A stretch of DNA of 64,000 bases, from the NCBI RefSeq assembly GCF_035222485.1, contig NC_085920.1, positions 248,001 through 312,000 on the forward strand. Direction: 5' to 3'. Below, piece by piece: positions 34,129-44,479 of this stretch (positions are counted from its first letter, which is position 1; the number at the start of each line of letters is the position of its first letter). Made by a program: the position numbers and the translations under genes. The notes beneath the pieces were generated by a model, which was not told where the DNA came from, made no database searches, and worked only from the letters and a program-made list of their open reading frames with translations. This DNA is from Podospora pseudoanserina. Taxonomy: Eukaryota; Ascomycota; Sordariomycetes; Sordariales; Podosporaceae.

Positions 34129-34640
34129 GGCTGCGACTTGGTGATGAGTGCTGCGAAAAGACGGGTTTGGGTTTGCTTTGCGGTGTCGGAGAGGGCAGGA
34201 CTGGCAAAATTTCAAGAGTCTTGAATTTCGATCAGTTTTGGAGTGATTTGGTGGGTGCCGGGGTCTGTGGGCTTGTGTGCACAGACCAGAATCGACCCCA
34301 CCACAGCTCTCAAAAAGGAAGTGGACCGCAGGTTGGGCCCTCATGTGCCCAGTCAGGTGACGCCGCGCGGTCTTCGCGATGTGACAGGCTTGGCTGAGGT
34401 GCCCCGCTGAGAATCCAAACAAGGGCAAACCAGCAACTCTTGTGTTGCTTGTGTGGTGCCATTGCAAACGGTGTGATGCTTCTCGAGCCTTTATGATGAT
34501 GCATATCGCTCATCCCAAATGAATACTGTCAGAAACTGCACTTTATCTTCTTTTTTCCGACTCTTGTTGCCATCCTGTCGACCTTCAACATCTCCCGTCG
34601 CACCCTTCCACGCACCGGGCGCATCCTGCCACGGGGCTTG
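34129..34640. promoter_or_regulatory. Bidirectional intergenic region eS21 / SLX4
   Basis: About 510 bases separate the divergent starts of eS21 (minus) and SLX4 (plus), so both promoters must lie here. No defined box could be assigned with confidence. Confidence 0.6.
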
Positions 34641-37571
34641 ATGATGTTCTCTTCTCCACCCAGAGGCATGGCGCGCGACGAGTGTCTGGTCGTCATATCT
34701 TCTTCTCCCGAATTTCCCTCACTTTGCGACCTTGTCCCGACGACTAAACCGACGACACTCCGCAGCGGCAGGAATGCTGCTACGATCCCCGGTGATGCGT
34801 CAACAACGTTTACGAGCGCTGCGACGATGTGGCGGGCAGCCCAACATCCAGACGCAGAGGATGTCTCAGGCCCAGAGGTTGGGATTCCAATGCCAGCTCT
34901 GAAAGATACTGCGCTCGACAAGTCGAAACCAAAGTCCAAACCCCGAGCGCCCACGAAAACAAGGACAAAGAAAGACTCTCCGCTTCTAGTGGCGGATGAC
35001 AGTGTAATTCTTTTGAAATCCTCGGGGGTTGATGTCTCGGTCTCGAAGAAGAGGGCGAAACAACCAAAGTCGGTTCAGGAAACAACACAAACAACAATTG
35101 CTAAAGGCAAGGTGACCAAGTCAGCCACCAAGGAGAAGGTCACTAAAAAGAAAATGGAGACAGTCAGCAGGCATTTTGCAAAGGAATCCTCAACATCGAA
35201 ACCTCCAACGACAAACTTAACAGATGCTGTGGTACCAGTAGAAGAGGACGAACCGGTGATTCTGGAGCCAGCTCTGCAAAGGAGATTCGATTGGACCCCG
35301 CCACGCGAAAGCCTACCCCGACAATTAATACCTGTGGCTGATTCACCGATGGAAAGACCAACATGGTCAGTGGAATCGCCAGAAGCCAATGTCTTCAAGG
35401 CTCTTCATGATAAGTTCGGTCGGACGTCTGATGATGTGCAATCAGTTGGCCCTGGTTCAGGGACAAGTTCACTGGATGTGTTGGGCAAGAGAAAGCTCAT
35501 CGAGATGGTGCAGACGGCTGCCGCGAGCATCTCCAACATCAATGCGAATGGCAAAGCCCTTGCAGAATCCCCAGTCAAGTCAAAGGCTGTCAAGAAGAAG
35601 CCACGCACGATTACGGAGCTGGCTACTGCAGCCTACAGAAACCAGGAAGAGCCGTCTAAGCAAGATTCGCTCCTCGGCTACCTCGACACGTCAGATGCGC
35701 AAACTGGGTCATCGAACACAGCGTTGAGAAGTAAAGGGAAGCTTGGGAAGAAACCTGCAAAGCCAAGACCATCTAAGAAGAAGCCTGAGCCCAAAAAGCC
35801 CATCTTGTTGTCCCCAGAGAGTGCCTTGAGACAAGTGGCCCAACAGGATTTCGTGTTTGGAACTTCAAGTCAACTTGCGATAGAGGATGACCCCGATTTG
35901 CTGCGTGCGCTTCACGAGGCGATGAAGTTGTCAAACGACACGACAGATGACCCCTTTGCAATTCCCAGCCCGGTGACAAGCGATCTTGCGGTTCGCAGGA
36001 AACCTGCGCGTCTTCTCTGGGGGGCTAGCGCGCGAGATGAGGACGGCGCTCTTCTGGACATGGAGATATTGGATTTGACCGAATCACCTCCCGCTCATTC
36101 GCAATCTCGTGCCAATGACGAGGAATCGTTGGATGACTCTGTGCAGATGACGGAGCAGTCTTTGCCACCACCGCCGACCAAGGCCCCAGAGCCCATGAGG
36201 GAAGCATCACCACCAACACCGGGGGCGGATGAACAAAGACATACTGGCAATAGTATATTTGACACCACCGATTCATCTGCAGAGACCGGGTCAGAAGCGC
36301 ATGCTCCGCCAAAGTTCCATATCGCCAACGCCGTAGTCGAACAAATTCCCGAGCCGAATGACGCAGATTGGGATGACTATATTGACCTTGACCTTCCACC
36401 ATCCAACCAAGAGCATCACGAATTCTTGTTGACACAGTCGAGCAGCCCACAGCTCGCGCATTCGCCCATCACTCCAAATCTACAACCAGCATCCCCATCC
36501 AGTAAACCCACCGCCGACCCGTATATTCTCTTGCAATCCGGGCCTATGGCTCCATCCAGACCAAAGTATGAACTCTTCACCGATGCCCAGCTAGCACGAG
36601 ATATCTTCAAGTTTGGGTTCAAACCTGTAAAGAAACGTTCAGCCATGATTGCGCTTCTTGACCAGTGTTGGGCAAGCAGGGTCCAGTCAGCCACAGGAGG
36701 CGCGGCTACCAGTGTGCGGACCATATCCACCACCACCTCCCAAGCTGCCTCCAAACCGAGCACGGCTGCTGCGGCGATCAGTCCACGAGGTCGACCAAGG
36801 AAGAATTCGGGCACGGCAGCACCATCAGCTGATTACAGTAGTCTGAAGGTCCCGGAGCTGAAGAAGCTGTTACAGGAGCGTAGCCTCAAGCAGTCAGGGA
36901 ATAAGCCAGACCTCATCGCCCGTCTTCAAGATTATGATATGCAGAGGAAGACATCTGCCGGTCTCGCATCTCCACAGGGAAGGCCACGCAAAGAGACGGC
37001 AAGCTCCCCGAAAAGAACCAAGCCCCGTGAAAAATCTCCTGCAAGACGAGCTACCTCTCCAAGGCGTAGTAGATCACCTGCAACAACGCCACATCGAAGT
37101 AAACCACAAGGCAAGGATGGAGTGATTGAGATTCCCGACTCGGATGCCGACTCTGACCTAGATGATCCCATACTCTCGTCCCCGCCTTCAGCTGCAAGAC
37201 GTGCTCGACCAGCAGATGAAGACATGTTTTCTTCTCCCCGGGTAGATCTGTCCATCAATGAAGATGCAGAAATGTCTCTCATTGCCAGTCCAACCACAGA
37301 GCAAGTCTCTGTGTTTGCATACATTACAAAAGCTATCACATCAGCACCTTCATCCAAAGACCCCACTGACCCCTCCTGGTATGAGAAGATCTTGATGTAT
37401 GATCCGATTATTCTTGAGGATTTGGCATTGTGGCTCAATGCAGGACAGCTGGACAAGGCGGGATATGATGGGGAGGTCTCACCAGCGGATGTCAAGCAGT
37501 GGTGTGAAAGCAAGAGTGTTTGTTGTCTATGGCGGGTCAGCTTGCGAGGGCTGGAGAGGAAGAGGTTGTGA
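34641..37571 (+). CDS. SLX4: SLX4 structure-specific endonuclease scaffold
   Basis: One exon encodes 976 residues (start at the first ATG, 34641; a Met nine codons on, before ARDECLVVISSSPEFPS, is an alternative). The N-terminus has the short SSSPEFPSLCDLVP motif of fungal SLX4. The body is disordered and Lys/Pro/Ser-rich. Near residue 730 a SAP-like helix pair (YSSLKVPELKKLLQERSL...KPDLIARLQDY) appears, and the last ~100 residues hold the conserved SLX1-binding domain (YEKILMYDPIILEDLALWLN...VKQWCESKSVCCLWRVSL). SLX4 activates SLX1 and scaffolds nucleases that cut branched DNA in recombination repair and at stalled forks. Confidence 0.9.
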   Translation: MMFSSPPRGMARDECLVVISSSPEFPSLCDLVPTTKPTTLRSGRNAATIPGDASTTFTSAATMWRAAQHPDAEDVSGPEVGIPMPALKDTALDKSKPKSKPRAPTKTRTKKDSPLLVADDSVILLKSSGVDVSVSKKRAKQPKSVQETTQTTIAKGKVTKSATKEKVTKKKMETVSRHFAKESSTSKPPTTNLTDAVVPVEEDEPVILEPALQRRFDWTPPRESLPRQLIPVADSPMERPTWSVESPEANVFKALHDKFGRTSDDVQSVGPGSGTSSLDVLGKRKLIEMVQTAAASISNINANGKALAESPVKSKAVKKKPRTITELATAAYRNQEEPSKQDSLLGYLDTSDAQTGSSNTALRSKGKLGKKPAKPRPSKKKPEPKKPILLSPESALRQVAQQDFVFGTSSQLAIEDDPDLLRALHEAMKLSNDTTDDPFAIPSPVTSDLAVRRKPARLLWGASARDEDGALLDMEILDLTESPPAHSQSRANDEESLDDSVQMTEQSLPPPPTKAPEPMREASPPTPGADEQRHTGNSIFDTTDSSAETGSEAHAPPKFHIANAVVEQIPEPNDADWDDYIDLDLPPSNQEHHEFLLTQSSSPQLAHSPITPNLQPASPSSKPTADPYILLQSGPMAPSRPKYELFTDAQLARDIFKFGFKPVKKRSAMIALLDQCWASRVQSATGGAATSVRTISTTTSQAASKPSTAAAAISPRGRPRKNSGTAAPSADYSSLKVPELKKLLQERSLKQSGNKPDLIARLQDYDMQRKTSAGLASPQGRPRKETASSPKRTKPREKSPARRATSPRRSRSPATTPHRSKPQGKDGVIEIPDSDADSDLDDPILSSPPSAARRARPADEDMFSSPRVDLSINEDAEMSLIASPTTEQVSVFAYITKAITSAPSSKDPTDPSWYEKILMYDPIILEDLALWLNAGQLDKAGYDGEVSPADVKQWCESKSVCCLWRVSLRGLERKRL

Positions 37572-37904
37572 GGACCGAGTCGTGGTTTTTGGAGTGTTTG
37601 CACTGTTTCACTGTACCATGTGTACTATACACGAGTATGGATATGAGTGATGACTGGAAACAATGGATTTATGCCTTCAATTCTGAGTGACAGTCTGCCT
37701 GTGATGCTGTTGAGTGTGTCAGCGGGAATGGGCCGGAAATAAGCGGGGCCGAAGCAAACCGAGGTTGATAGCGCCAAGTTTCAGAAGATCCCCTCATCAC
37801 AGTGACCGGAAACCGTTTGACGATGAGGATAGCGTGAGTGAGGGGGGACCTGGACGGTTCTTTTCCCCAATTTGGAGTCTTTTCTATTTTGGTTTCTATT
37901 AAAC
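37572..37904. other. Intergenic region
   Basis: Short spacer between SLX4 and the Nudix gene on the same strand; a pyrimidine-rich stretch near 37860 precedes the start. No gene. Confidence 0.55.
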
Positions 37905-39214
37905 ATGAGCTCTTTGCATTTTGTCGTCCTATCCAAGAGTTCTGGTTTTGCTCACTCATTCCGGCTTTCTGACGCGACGCGCTCACTCTCACTCACAACC
38001 GTCCACTCGGTGCTCAACGCCAGCAAGAGAAGTTTCGTCACAACGTCAAGAAATCAGGACCAAGGGCCCCTTTTTGAAAAAGCAAAAACAATGGACCCCA
38101 AACTGTACACCAAGTCAGCTGCACCGTCGTCGACCAAGTGGCCTGCGCCCAGTCCCAGTGCCAGCATCCTGGTCATCTCGCCCACCAACAAAGTATTGCT
38201 GTTGAAGAGAGTGAAGACGGCCTCTTCTTTTGCGTCCGCGCATGTATTTCCTGGTGGCAACGTGGATGAGTTTCATGATGGGGTGACGGCCAAGGATGAG
38301 CACCTGGACAATATCGTCTATCGAAATGCTGCCATCCGTGAGACTTTTGAAGAGACGGGTATTTTGTTGAGTAAAAGCCATGTTGAAGTCAGTGATGAAG
38401 TGAGGGACAAGGGACGAAAGGATGTCTACAACAGACAGATCACCTTTGGGGGTTGGATCAAGAACCATGGTGGTGTGGCGGACACAGGTTTGTTTTTGTG
38501 CTCCTCGCCCCTTTTCTCGTCAACGGACTTTTAACACAGATAGACTCCCTCATCCCCTTCACCAGATGGATCACCCCACCCCCAGCCAAAAAGCGCTTCA
38601 CAACCCAAATGTACCTCTACTTCCTCCCAGTATCCTCCGCCAACTCGTTCTCTGAAAAGCCCAGCAAGATCCACACCCCTACCCCAGAAGGCGAGCAGGA
38701 AAAGGAGCACACCTCTGCGGAGTGGGAGTACCCCCTCACCTGGCTGTCCAAGGCCCAAAGCGGGGAGATTATGCTTTACCCACCGCAATTCTACCTCTTG
38801 AATCTCCTCTCCCCCTTTTTGAACAACTCCAATACGGATTATGCCACGCAGCGGAAGGGGGTGAGGCAATTTCTGGAAAAGGTGCCGACTTCAAGCGGGG
38901 AGTACGACTCGTTTGATGGAAAGCTCAAGCCCAAGGTGTTGAATACCCATCTGATTGGCTGGAAAGACAAGGTTATCTCGCCTAGTGTGATGTTTGCGCC
39001 GGGGCAGCTGTACAGGGACGAGACCGTGTTGAGTTTGGAGTCGCCTGGTCCTGAGCTCAGGGCTCAAAAGGGGAACATGAGGGGAGGGGATGCGGAGAGG
39101 GTGGTGGTTGTTGAATTTGAGAGGAAGAGTGGCCCGAGGGGGATCAAGATTGTTGACAGGAGGGAGGTGGGGAGGCTGTGGGAGGAGAAGGAGAGGAAGG
39201 GGGCGAGGATATGA
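37905..39214 (+). CDS. NUDT19-like Nudix hydrolase, probably mitochondrial or peroxisomal
   Basis: Exons 37905-38487 and 38544-39214 encode 417 residues; the 56-base intron is GTTTGT...AGATAG and the frame closes as VADTDSLIPFTRW. The first 45 residues are rich in Ser, Arg and hydrophobics with few acids, as in a mitochondrial presequence. The Nudix box is in the RP2p/NUDT19 style: VFPGGN at about 115-119, a long insert, then RNAAIRETFEETGILL at about 140-155. The RW(I)TPPPAKKRFTTQMYLYFLP block is typical of this subfamily. Known members hydrolyse CoA or nucleoside diphosphate derivatives; the substrate here is not proven. The C-terminus is charged and Gly/Arg-rich. Confidence 0.88.
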
Positions 39215-40479
39215 GGTTGAGGTAGTTACTGTCTGTAACCGCCTGTTCGTTTGAAAGGCATCCGTGGTGCTCTGATGCCGGATTTTGGATGGAGAATAAG
39301 AGTGGACGTTCTAGGTTTCAAGTGGGTGTCCATCGACGTCCTCTTTCCTTGTTATGTAAGGCAAGCAGTGCCTTGAGCTTGAACACTTTGAGTTTGCTTG
39401 TCTTTGAGCTTCTGAAAGCTTTTAAATTCTCCATCATATAACAAATTTGGACCACCAAGAAACTTGAACCGCATTCCTGTCGTCTCTCTTATCTTCATCC
39501 AGCAAACACATTTACCCCATAGTGTTTCTTTTCAGGTTGTCCTGTAAGCTAGTGCACACGTTAGGTATTTAACCGGCCAAGCACCATTCAATCTTCCAAG
39601 CATTCTCAGTTCCAATGGACCCCCCCACTGTTGCCTCCTGTGATACCCATCTGAGGCTTCTCGAGTCTTTCGTGGCCTTGAGGGACAGGGTGCGATAATG
39701 GGCGCAATCGAACCAGACAGACCAAGAAGCATTGCGGGATTACTTCGTTTTACAACCGCCCGGTTTTATCGTTGGGTTTTCTCCGTGAGCGATACTGCGA
39801 TACAAACCTCGCTGCCACCGCTCGGTGAGTTAGTAAGCTTCTGCATATATGATTTTATCGTGGATATGCTAATGGTTCTGCCTCTGATAACATAGACATG
39901 CTAATGATGTGGCATTCCTTCATATTAAATCCGTATGTTTATAGAGACTGGTGCACAGTAGTCCGTCTCAGCGGGGCGCGGTCTACAGTGGAAACTGCTT
40001 ATAGGTAACATGCTGGTTTTATTCCAACATACAAAATAACTCCAGGACAACGATTAACAAAGTGGTCTTATTCAGCACAAAGCCATCGATACTGATCCGG
40101 CAAAATTCTCTATCTTAGAGTCACAAGTGCGGGATATTGCACTTCTAGGCACGTCTCAGACCGACGTTTCCCAGCTTTTATCAGTGGAAATACTTGAGAT
40201 TTCGGCAAGGAATCACGACTTACCTACTTACTAACCTACTACGTACGACTTAGTAGCTGCTGTGAACCTTTAGTCTAAGTTCGCCCGAATAATAATACGA
40301 TTTGGATGGATTTATAGCCCCTATTTATACTTAATTCTTCGGCGTGCGATCATACGATCCAGTAGCTTTCTTCGCCAGTAGGCGTGCCTACCCTGGACAT
40401 AGACCTGGTCTGGCATACACACTAACTCTCCCCCGCACAATACTTCCAATTCTCAAGAAATGTCACCCACGGACATTTT

Positions 40480-41160
40480 ATTAACCATAATAACGACCTC
40501 GAGCACAAGGCCCTTTCTTCTGGTTTCGAGCAGACAAAACAGCTGTACAAGCGCCATTTTGGCGAGAAATATGTTCTCTGCAATAGCTGGTTCTGTGAGG
40601 CAGCTCGTTTACAACCCGACGGGGTCTTGCCGAAGGCCGAGCTGACGGCGGTTTAACGGTTGATCAGAAACTCAAGCTTTTTGCTGCCAGTAAAGCTTGA
40701 CCTAGCAGAATGTAACTGCCACAACCGTGAGGTTCCATACCAGCCTGAAGGAGGCTGTGGAGGTTGTGGAGGCTGTGCGGGCGGTGGAAATCGTTGTGTC
40801 GGTGCTTAGAGCATTGCCTGCAAGACACCTCGGGTACATTGTTTAATATGAGAGATGAAATGTTATCTATTGTAGTATTTACAAATTCTGGAAGCTAACC
40901 TAGGTAGTGGGTTGTGTTGGGAAGTTAAAGGTTGATAATCATGGAGCAACCGTGGAGGGGGGCCCCTGGCTGGTGAGACAAACAGGGGCCTCCGTAAAGG
41001 CGCTCTCTTGGGTATTCAACCACTACAACGACATCGAGCAAGGTGATATCATATCTGCCCTCCACAACACAAGAGCGCTTTATTGTCGGGTTTTTTGCGA
41101 GGAATATGTTGTCTGCACAAACTGGTTCTGTTAGACGGCTTGTTCGAAGGCCATCGACGG
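40480..41160 (+). repeat. Diverged duplication of a short coding-like block
   Basis: The block at 40480-40660 reads in one frame as NHNNDLEHKALSSG...LYKRHFGEKYVLCNSWFC and ends at TAA. The block at 41018-41134 reads as NHYNDIEQGDII...ALYCRVFCEEYVVCTNWFC and ends at TAG. Spacing and wording match, and many differences are transitions. They are relics of one sequence family of unknown nature. Confidence 0.6.
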
Positions 41161-41329
41161 CCCTTCAGAGCCCCATCAAACAGTCAAGTCTGACGTTCCT
41201 ACCCAGGTTGAACGGGACCTGGAGTGTAGTCACCACAAAGATGGAATTCAGGGCACGGTGGGGGAAGTTAATAACTATAGCGGGATCCTACAAATCGAAA
41301 ATATTGGAGTTTTGTTTATTACGGTATCT

Positions 41330-41720
41330 GGGCCCTGATATGGGCTAATATAATACTTGACTATTACTTATATAGAGTTAGGGGTTATATTTCTATAGCT
41401 TATATATTAATTAAAAATAAAAACATTAATGATTATTGTAATGACTGTAGTCAATAATTTAATTAAAAAATCGTTAATATTTTTTTAAAAATTTAGATTT
41501 GCGTGTAAATAAACGGGTTTAAATTCTATTTTATTAATTTTATAATGCTTTAATTTTTCTTATTAATCTATTTATTTATTAATAGCCTAGTAAAAAAACG
41601 ACCTTTTAATATTTTCTCAGGGCTTACCAGTTAATTGAAGGCTAGTAATTTTTTGGCTAAGGGAGGGCCTTAATACTATGTATTCGAAAATATTAGAGTT
41701 TTATTTAATGTAATAGCTGG
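41330..41720. repeat. AT-rich, stop-dense tract (RIP-like)
   Basis: A long stretch of almost only A and T with TAA/TTA words in every frame, next to GC-normal DNA. Most likely an old repeat after C-to-T mutation; family not identifiable. Confidence 0.6.
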
Positions 41721-42786
41721 ACCCTAATGTGGCACTTGGCTCCTGTAGGCTCCCGCTTTGGAAGGCAATTGCCAGTTGCGGGGGTTGTAATAGTAGCTGC
41801 AATGGTTCATGATGTCAACGGGTGCAGTTGAGCCAACACCAGATTGTCAACTAGGTAAAGGATGGAGTTATCATTTCAGCTGTGAAACTACAGAGTGGGG
41901 TTTGAGTACCGTGGGCTTGTAAATATGTTTGTATCTGACTGTTGTCACCACCACAGCGATGTTCAATGAGACCGATTGTCCTTTTTCATCACCAATATCA
42001 TCCGGGACTCAACGTTATTCCGCAAGACCTTGTCAGAGTCACGAGATTCCAAGTTACGTACCAAATGACGAACAGCTTGATCACATATTAGTTGTACTCC
42101 CCATGTGAAAACACAAATTGACAATTTAGGTAGTACTCACCGGGCTAATCACCCCGTGGGTCGGAATCTCAGCTGTTGAAGAGGCTGACCTGGGTGGGGG
42201 TTTGGTCTCAACACCAGTACCAATCATGGCGGGGGATTGTAATTGTAGTACGTTGTGCGGCTCATGCACGTCTCAGAAGACAGCTCAAATTCCATGACAT
42301 CGTCGGCACGTATGGTTTGGGGATCACGTAGAGAGTAGTAGCGCTGACAAATTCGATAGTCTTGATCTTCACCAAACTTTACATTAATTGCCCTGCCTTT
42401 GCACGTTTCCGGTTAGTTCAGCACCATCAATGCCCATTATAAAAGACTCGAACATCCTTTAATTGACACTGTGTACTAGGCCAGGTTTGGCTGTCGCGAT
42501 AGACGAATCCAGACCACGCCTTCTTCTTCGGACTCGTCGAACAGTACCGAGGCTTCGCCAGCGCCGAGATAGCACAGTGATCCCCATTCAATATGCAGGC
42601 AGTCGTAGCCTGAGGTGTTTCGGTCAGGGAGCGGTCGTCGTGAACAGAGCCCAATCACAGTCAGGGTGGTCACCTTTCAGGGGTGAGTTGGTTGAGGCGA
42701 GCGAGGGACATCACTACTTGATGACACAATGACTAGCGGTGATGCCTCATAGAGTGACATCGTGGTTCGGTGTTCGGTGTAGTGCA

Positions 42787-42969
42787 ACGGCCGGTTTGGT
42801 CCAAGACAACAAGTCCGAGGCGTCAACCGGCTCGCTCCACATTCCGCCGCCCTCTGACAATAATATGCCTTGTTTCTGCCGGTCAAATATTGGAACGGGG
42901 AACAGCCGGCGCCTGGGTCCGAGAAAACAAATCCGAGGCATCAGCCGGCAGGCTAGGCATCCGCCGAAT
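42787..42969. repeat. Pair of related ~70-base blocks
   Basis: Blocks at 42787-42857 and 42903-42969 share GGTCCRAGA, AACAARTCCGAGGC and TCARCCGG in the same order. The differences noted in these words are transitions. They lie 330-510 bases upstream of the secreted-protein gene at 43301 and could be a diverged tandem duplication. Confidence 0.55.
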
Positions 42970-43147
42970 GAGGAAGGAGACATTGGTGATAATGATGTTG
43001 GAACACGGTTGTTGGTGTATTGAGGAAGAAATCAACTACCTCCACGGCGAGAGAGAAGAAACTAGCTCAGGTTGGCCTGAGCTCCCATGGCAGCAACTGT
43101 GGATACTGCCTCACAATAGATGATGAGAGACGTCCGGCCGGAAAGGC

Positions 43148-43153
43148 ATAAAA
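43148..43153 (+). promoter_or_regulatory. TATA-like box of the secreted-protein gene
   Basis: ATAAAA lies about 150 bases before the ATG at 43301, a reasonable distance for a fungal TATA element. Position and wording only. Confidence 0.35.
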
Positions 43154-43300
43154 GGGCTGGCTCCCCTCTGTGTCCTAGAGCTGTTGAACTCTTCACTTCT
43201 CCAACCAGCTCAAGCATCACCGAGGAAAGCTCCAGATTCCACATCTAGCAATTCAAAAGCCTTCTCAGAGCAATCTTTTACATCCTCCTCAATCGCCAAT

Positions 43301-43840
43301 ATGAAGTTCCTTGCCCTCTCCCTTCTCGCCACCTCCGCCGCCGCCATCGACCTGCACCTTGAGTTCGCAGGCGGCTGCTCAACTTCAGGAGGCGGCTACA
43401 TCTGCTACAACTGGAACCCCGACTCGTGCTGCAGCGTTAACGCGGGAACCTTTTTTAACAGCGGCAGCTTCAGAGCCATCCCGCCCCAGTGGAACATCCA
43501 GGCGCGCGGGCACGCCCCCCCCAGGTGCGGCACCATTCGCCAGCAGGAGGACAGCCGCGGCCGCACCTACGTCTGCCTGGGCAACGGGCCCTTTGGCGGG
43601 CTGGGGTACGGGTTCAACAACAGGAAGATGATTCGCGGCGCGACGGTGGAGGAGAAGGAGGAGACGGAGACAGAGTGCGTGCAGCCGAATGTGATGTACC
43701 TGGCTGATGGGACGCAATACAACTACACGGCTATTGTCGAGGCCAAGCTGGACACCGTGGAGCTCAATGAGATTGCCAAAGCTGGCGCGTCGGCGGCGGA
43801 CATCCCGGAGAGTTTCGAGGCTTTCAAGATCGTGCAGTAG
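43301..43840 (+). CDS. Small secreted cysteine-containing protein
   Basis: A single-exon frame of 179 residues begins with a signal peptide (MKFLALSLLATSAAA). The mature protein has seven cysteines (26, 35, 43, 44, 76, 92, 126), a CYNWNPDSCC motif and a Gly-rich LGNGPFGGLGYGF loop. The codons are GC-rich at third positions, unlike the surrounding AT-rich DNA, which speaks for a functional gene. The frame stays open 39 codons upstream, but the signal peptide marks the start. No named family was recognised; an effector-like or surface role is inference from secretion and location in a gene-poor island. Confidence 0.78.
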   Translation: MKFLALSLLATSAAAIDLHLEFAGGCSTSGGGYICYNWNPDSCCSVNAGTFFNSGSFRAIPPQWNIQARGHAPPRCGTIRQQEDSRGRTYVCLGNGPFGGLGYGFNNRKMIRGATVEEKEETETECVQPNVMYLADGTQYNYTAIVEAKLDTVELNEIAKAGASAADIPESFEAFKIVQ

Positions 43841-44479
43841 ATGTTCGGATGACGGCAGATCTTGAGACTCCTGTCAGGATTCCAAGAGGCGGAGCGGGTT
43901 GATGCTTGGTATGGCGGGTTGGCGATGTGCCTCCTTCCTTTCGTTCATTACTTTCGTTCATTACTTTCATATGCTCATCTTGCCCGGGTGTGCATTTCTC
44001 TTGCCGTGGGCCCCGGCCGCCCGACTTGTGGGCGTTAAACAACAAATAGACTCTCATTTCGAGAGAAATCCAATGCTGTTTCTTAGGAAGAATTACTGCC
44101 AAAATCTGAGGAAGATTTCTTCTTCATTTCTGCATTCACACCCCTAAGTCTTCCAATGAACATGAAGCATATAAGCGCCGACAGAAAATACAAATCGAAA
44201 ATAAAACGGGCTGTAGAGAATATAGGTACTTCGGTAAATCGAGCTTGAATTTTCAGGGTCTCACCTGGCAAATGGGGCCAGCCATGACACCAGTCACCTG
44301 TTTTCTCCTGTTGAAAAGATCAACAACCACGGATCCATAGTATCGCAGGTTGAAGCGCTTACAATTGGAGCTTGAGAAGTTTCAGGGCGGGTAATGTATT
44401 CATTAAGCTGCAGATGTTCGATGTTCCGTTCAAAGTTTGGTCGGGCTACGCCGAACCCCTGATAACCCCAATAACCCTC
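43841..44479. other. Intergenic region
   Basis: Contains the 3' region of the secreted-protein gene and a short direct repeat (TTTCGTTCATTAC, twice, 43938-43965). No gene. Confidence 0.55.

Larger units (their letters stand above)
39215..43147. other. Gene-poor accessory island
   Basis: About 4 kb with no intact gene I can support. It includes a diverged duplicate pair (40480-40650 / 41010-41160), a strongly AT-rich core (about 41330-41720) with stops in all frames, and two related blocks near 42787-42969. Confidence 0.6.

Noticed and set aside
42424-42740. Opposed short frames (about 65-90 codons) on both strands
   Set aside because: Mutual shadows without coding bias or motif.
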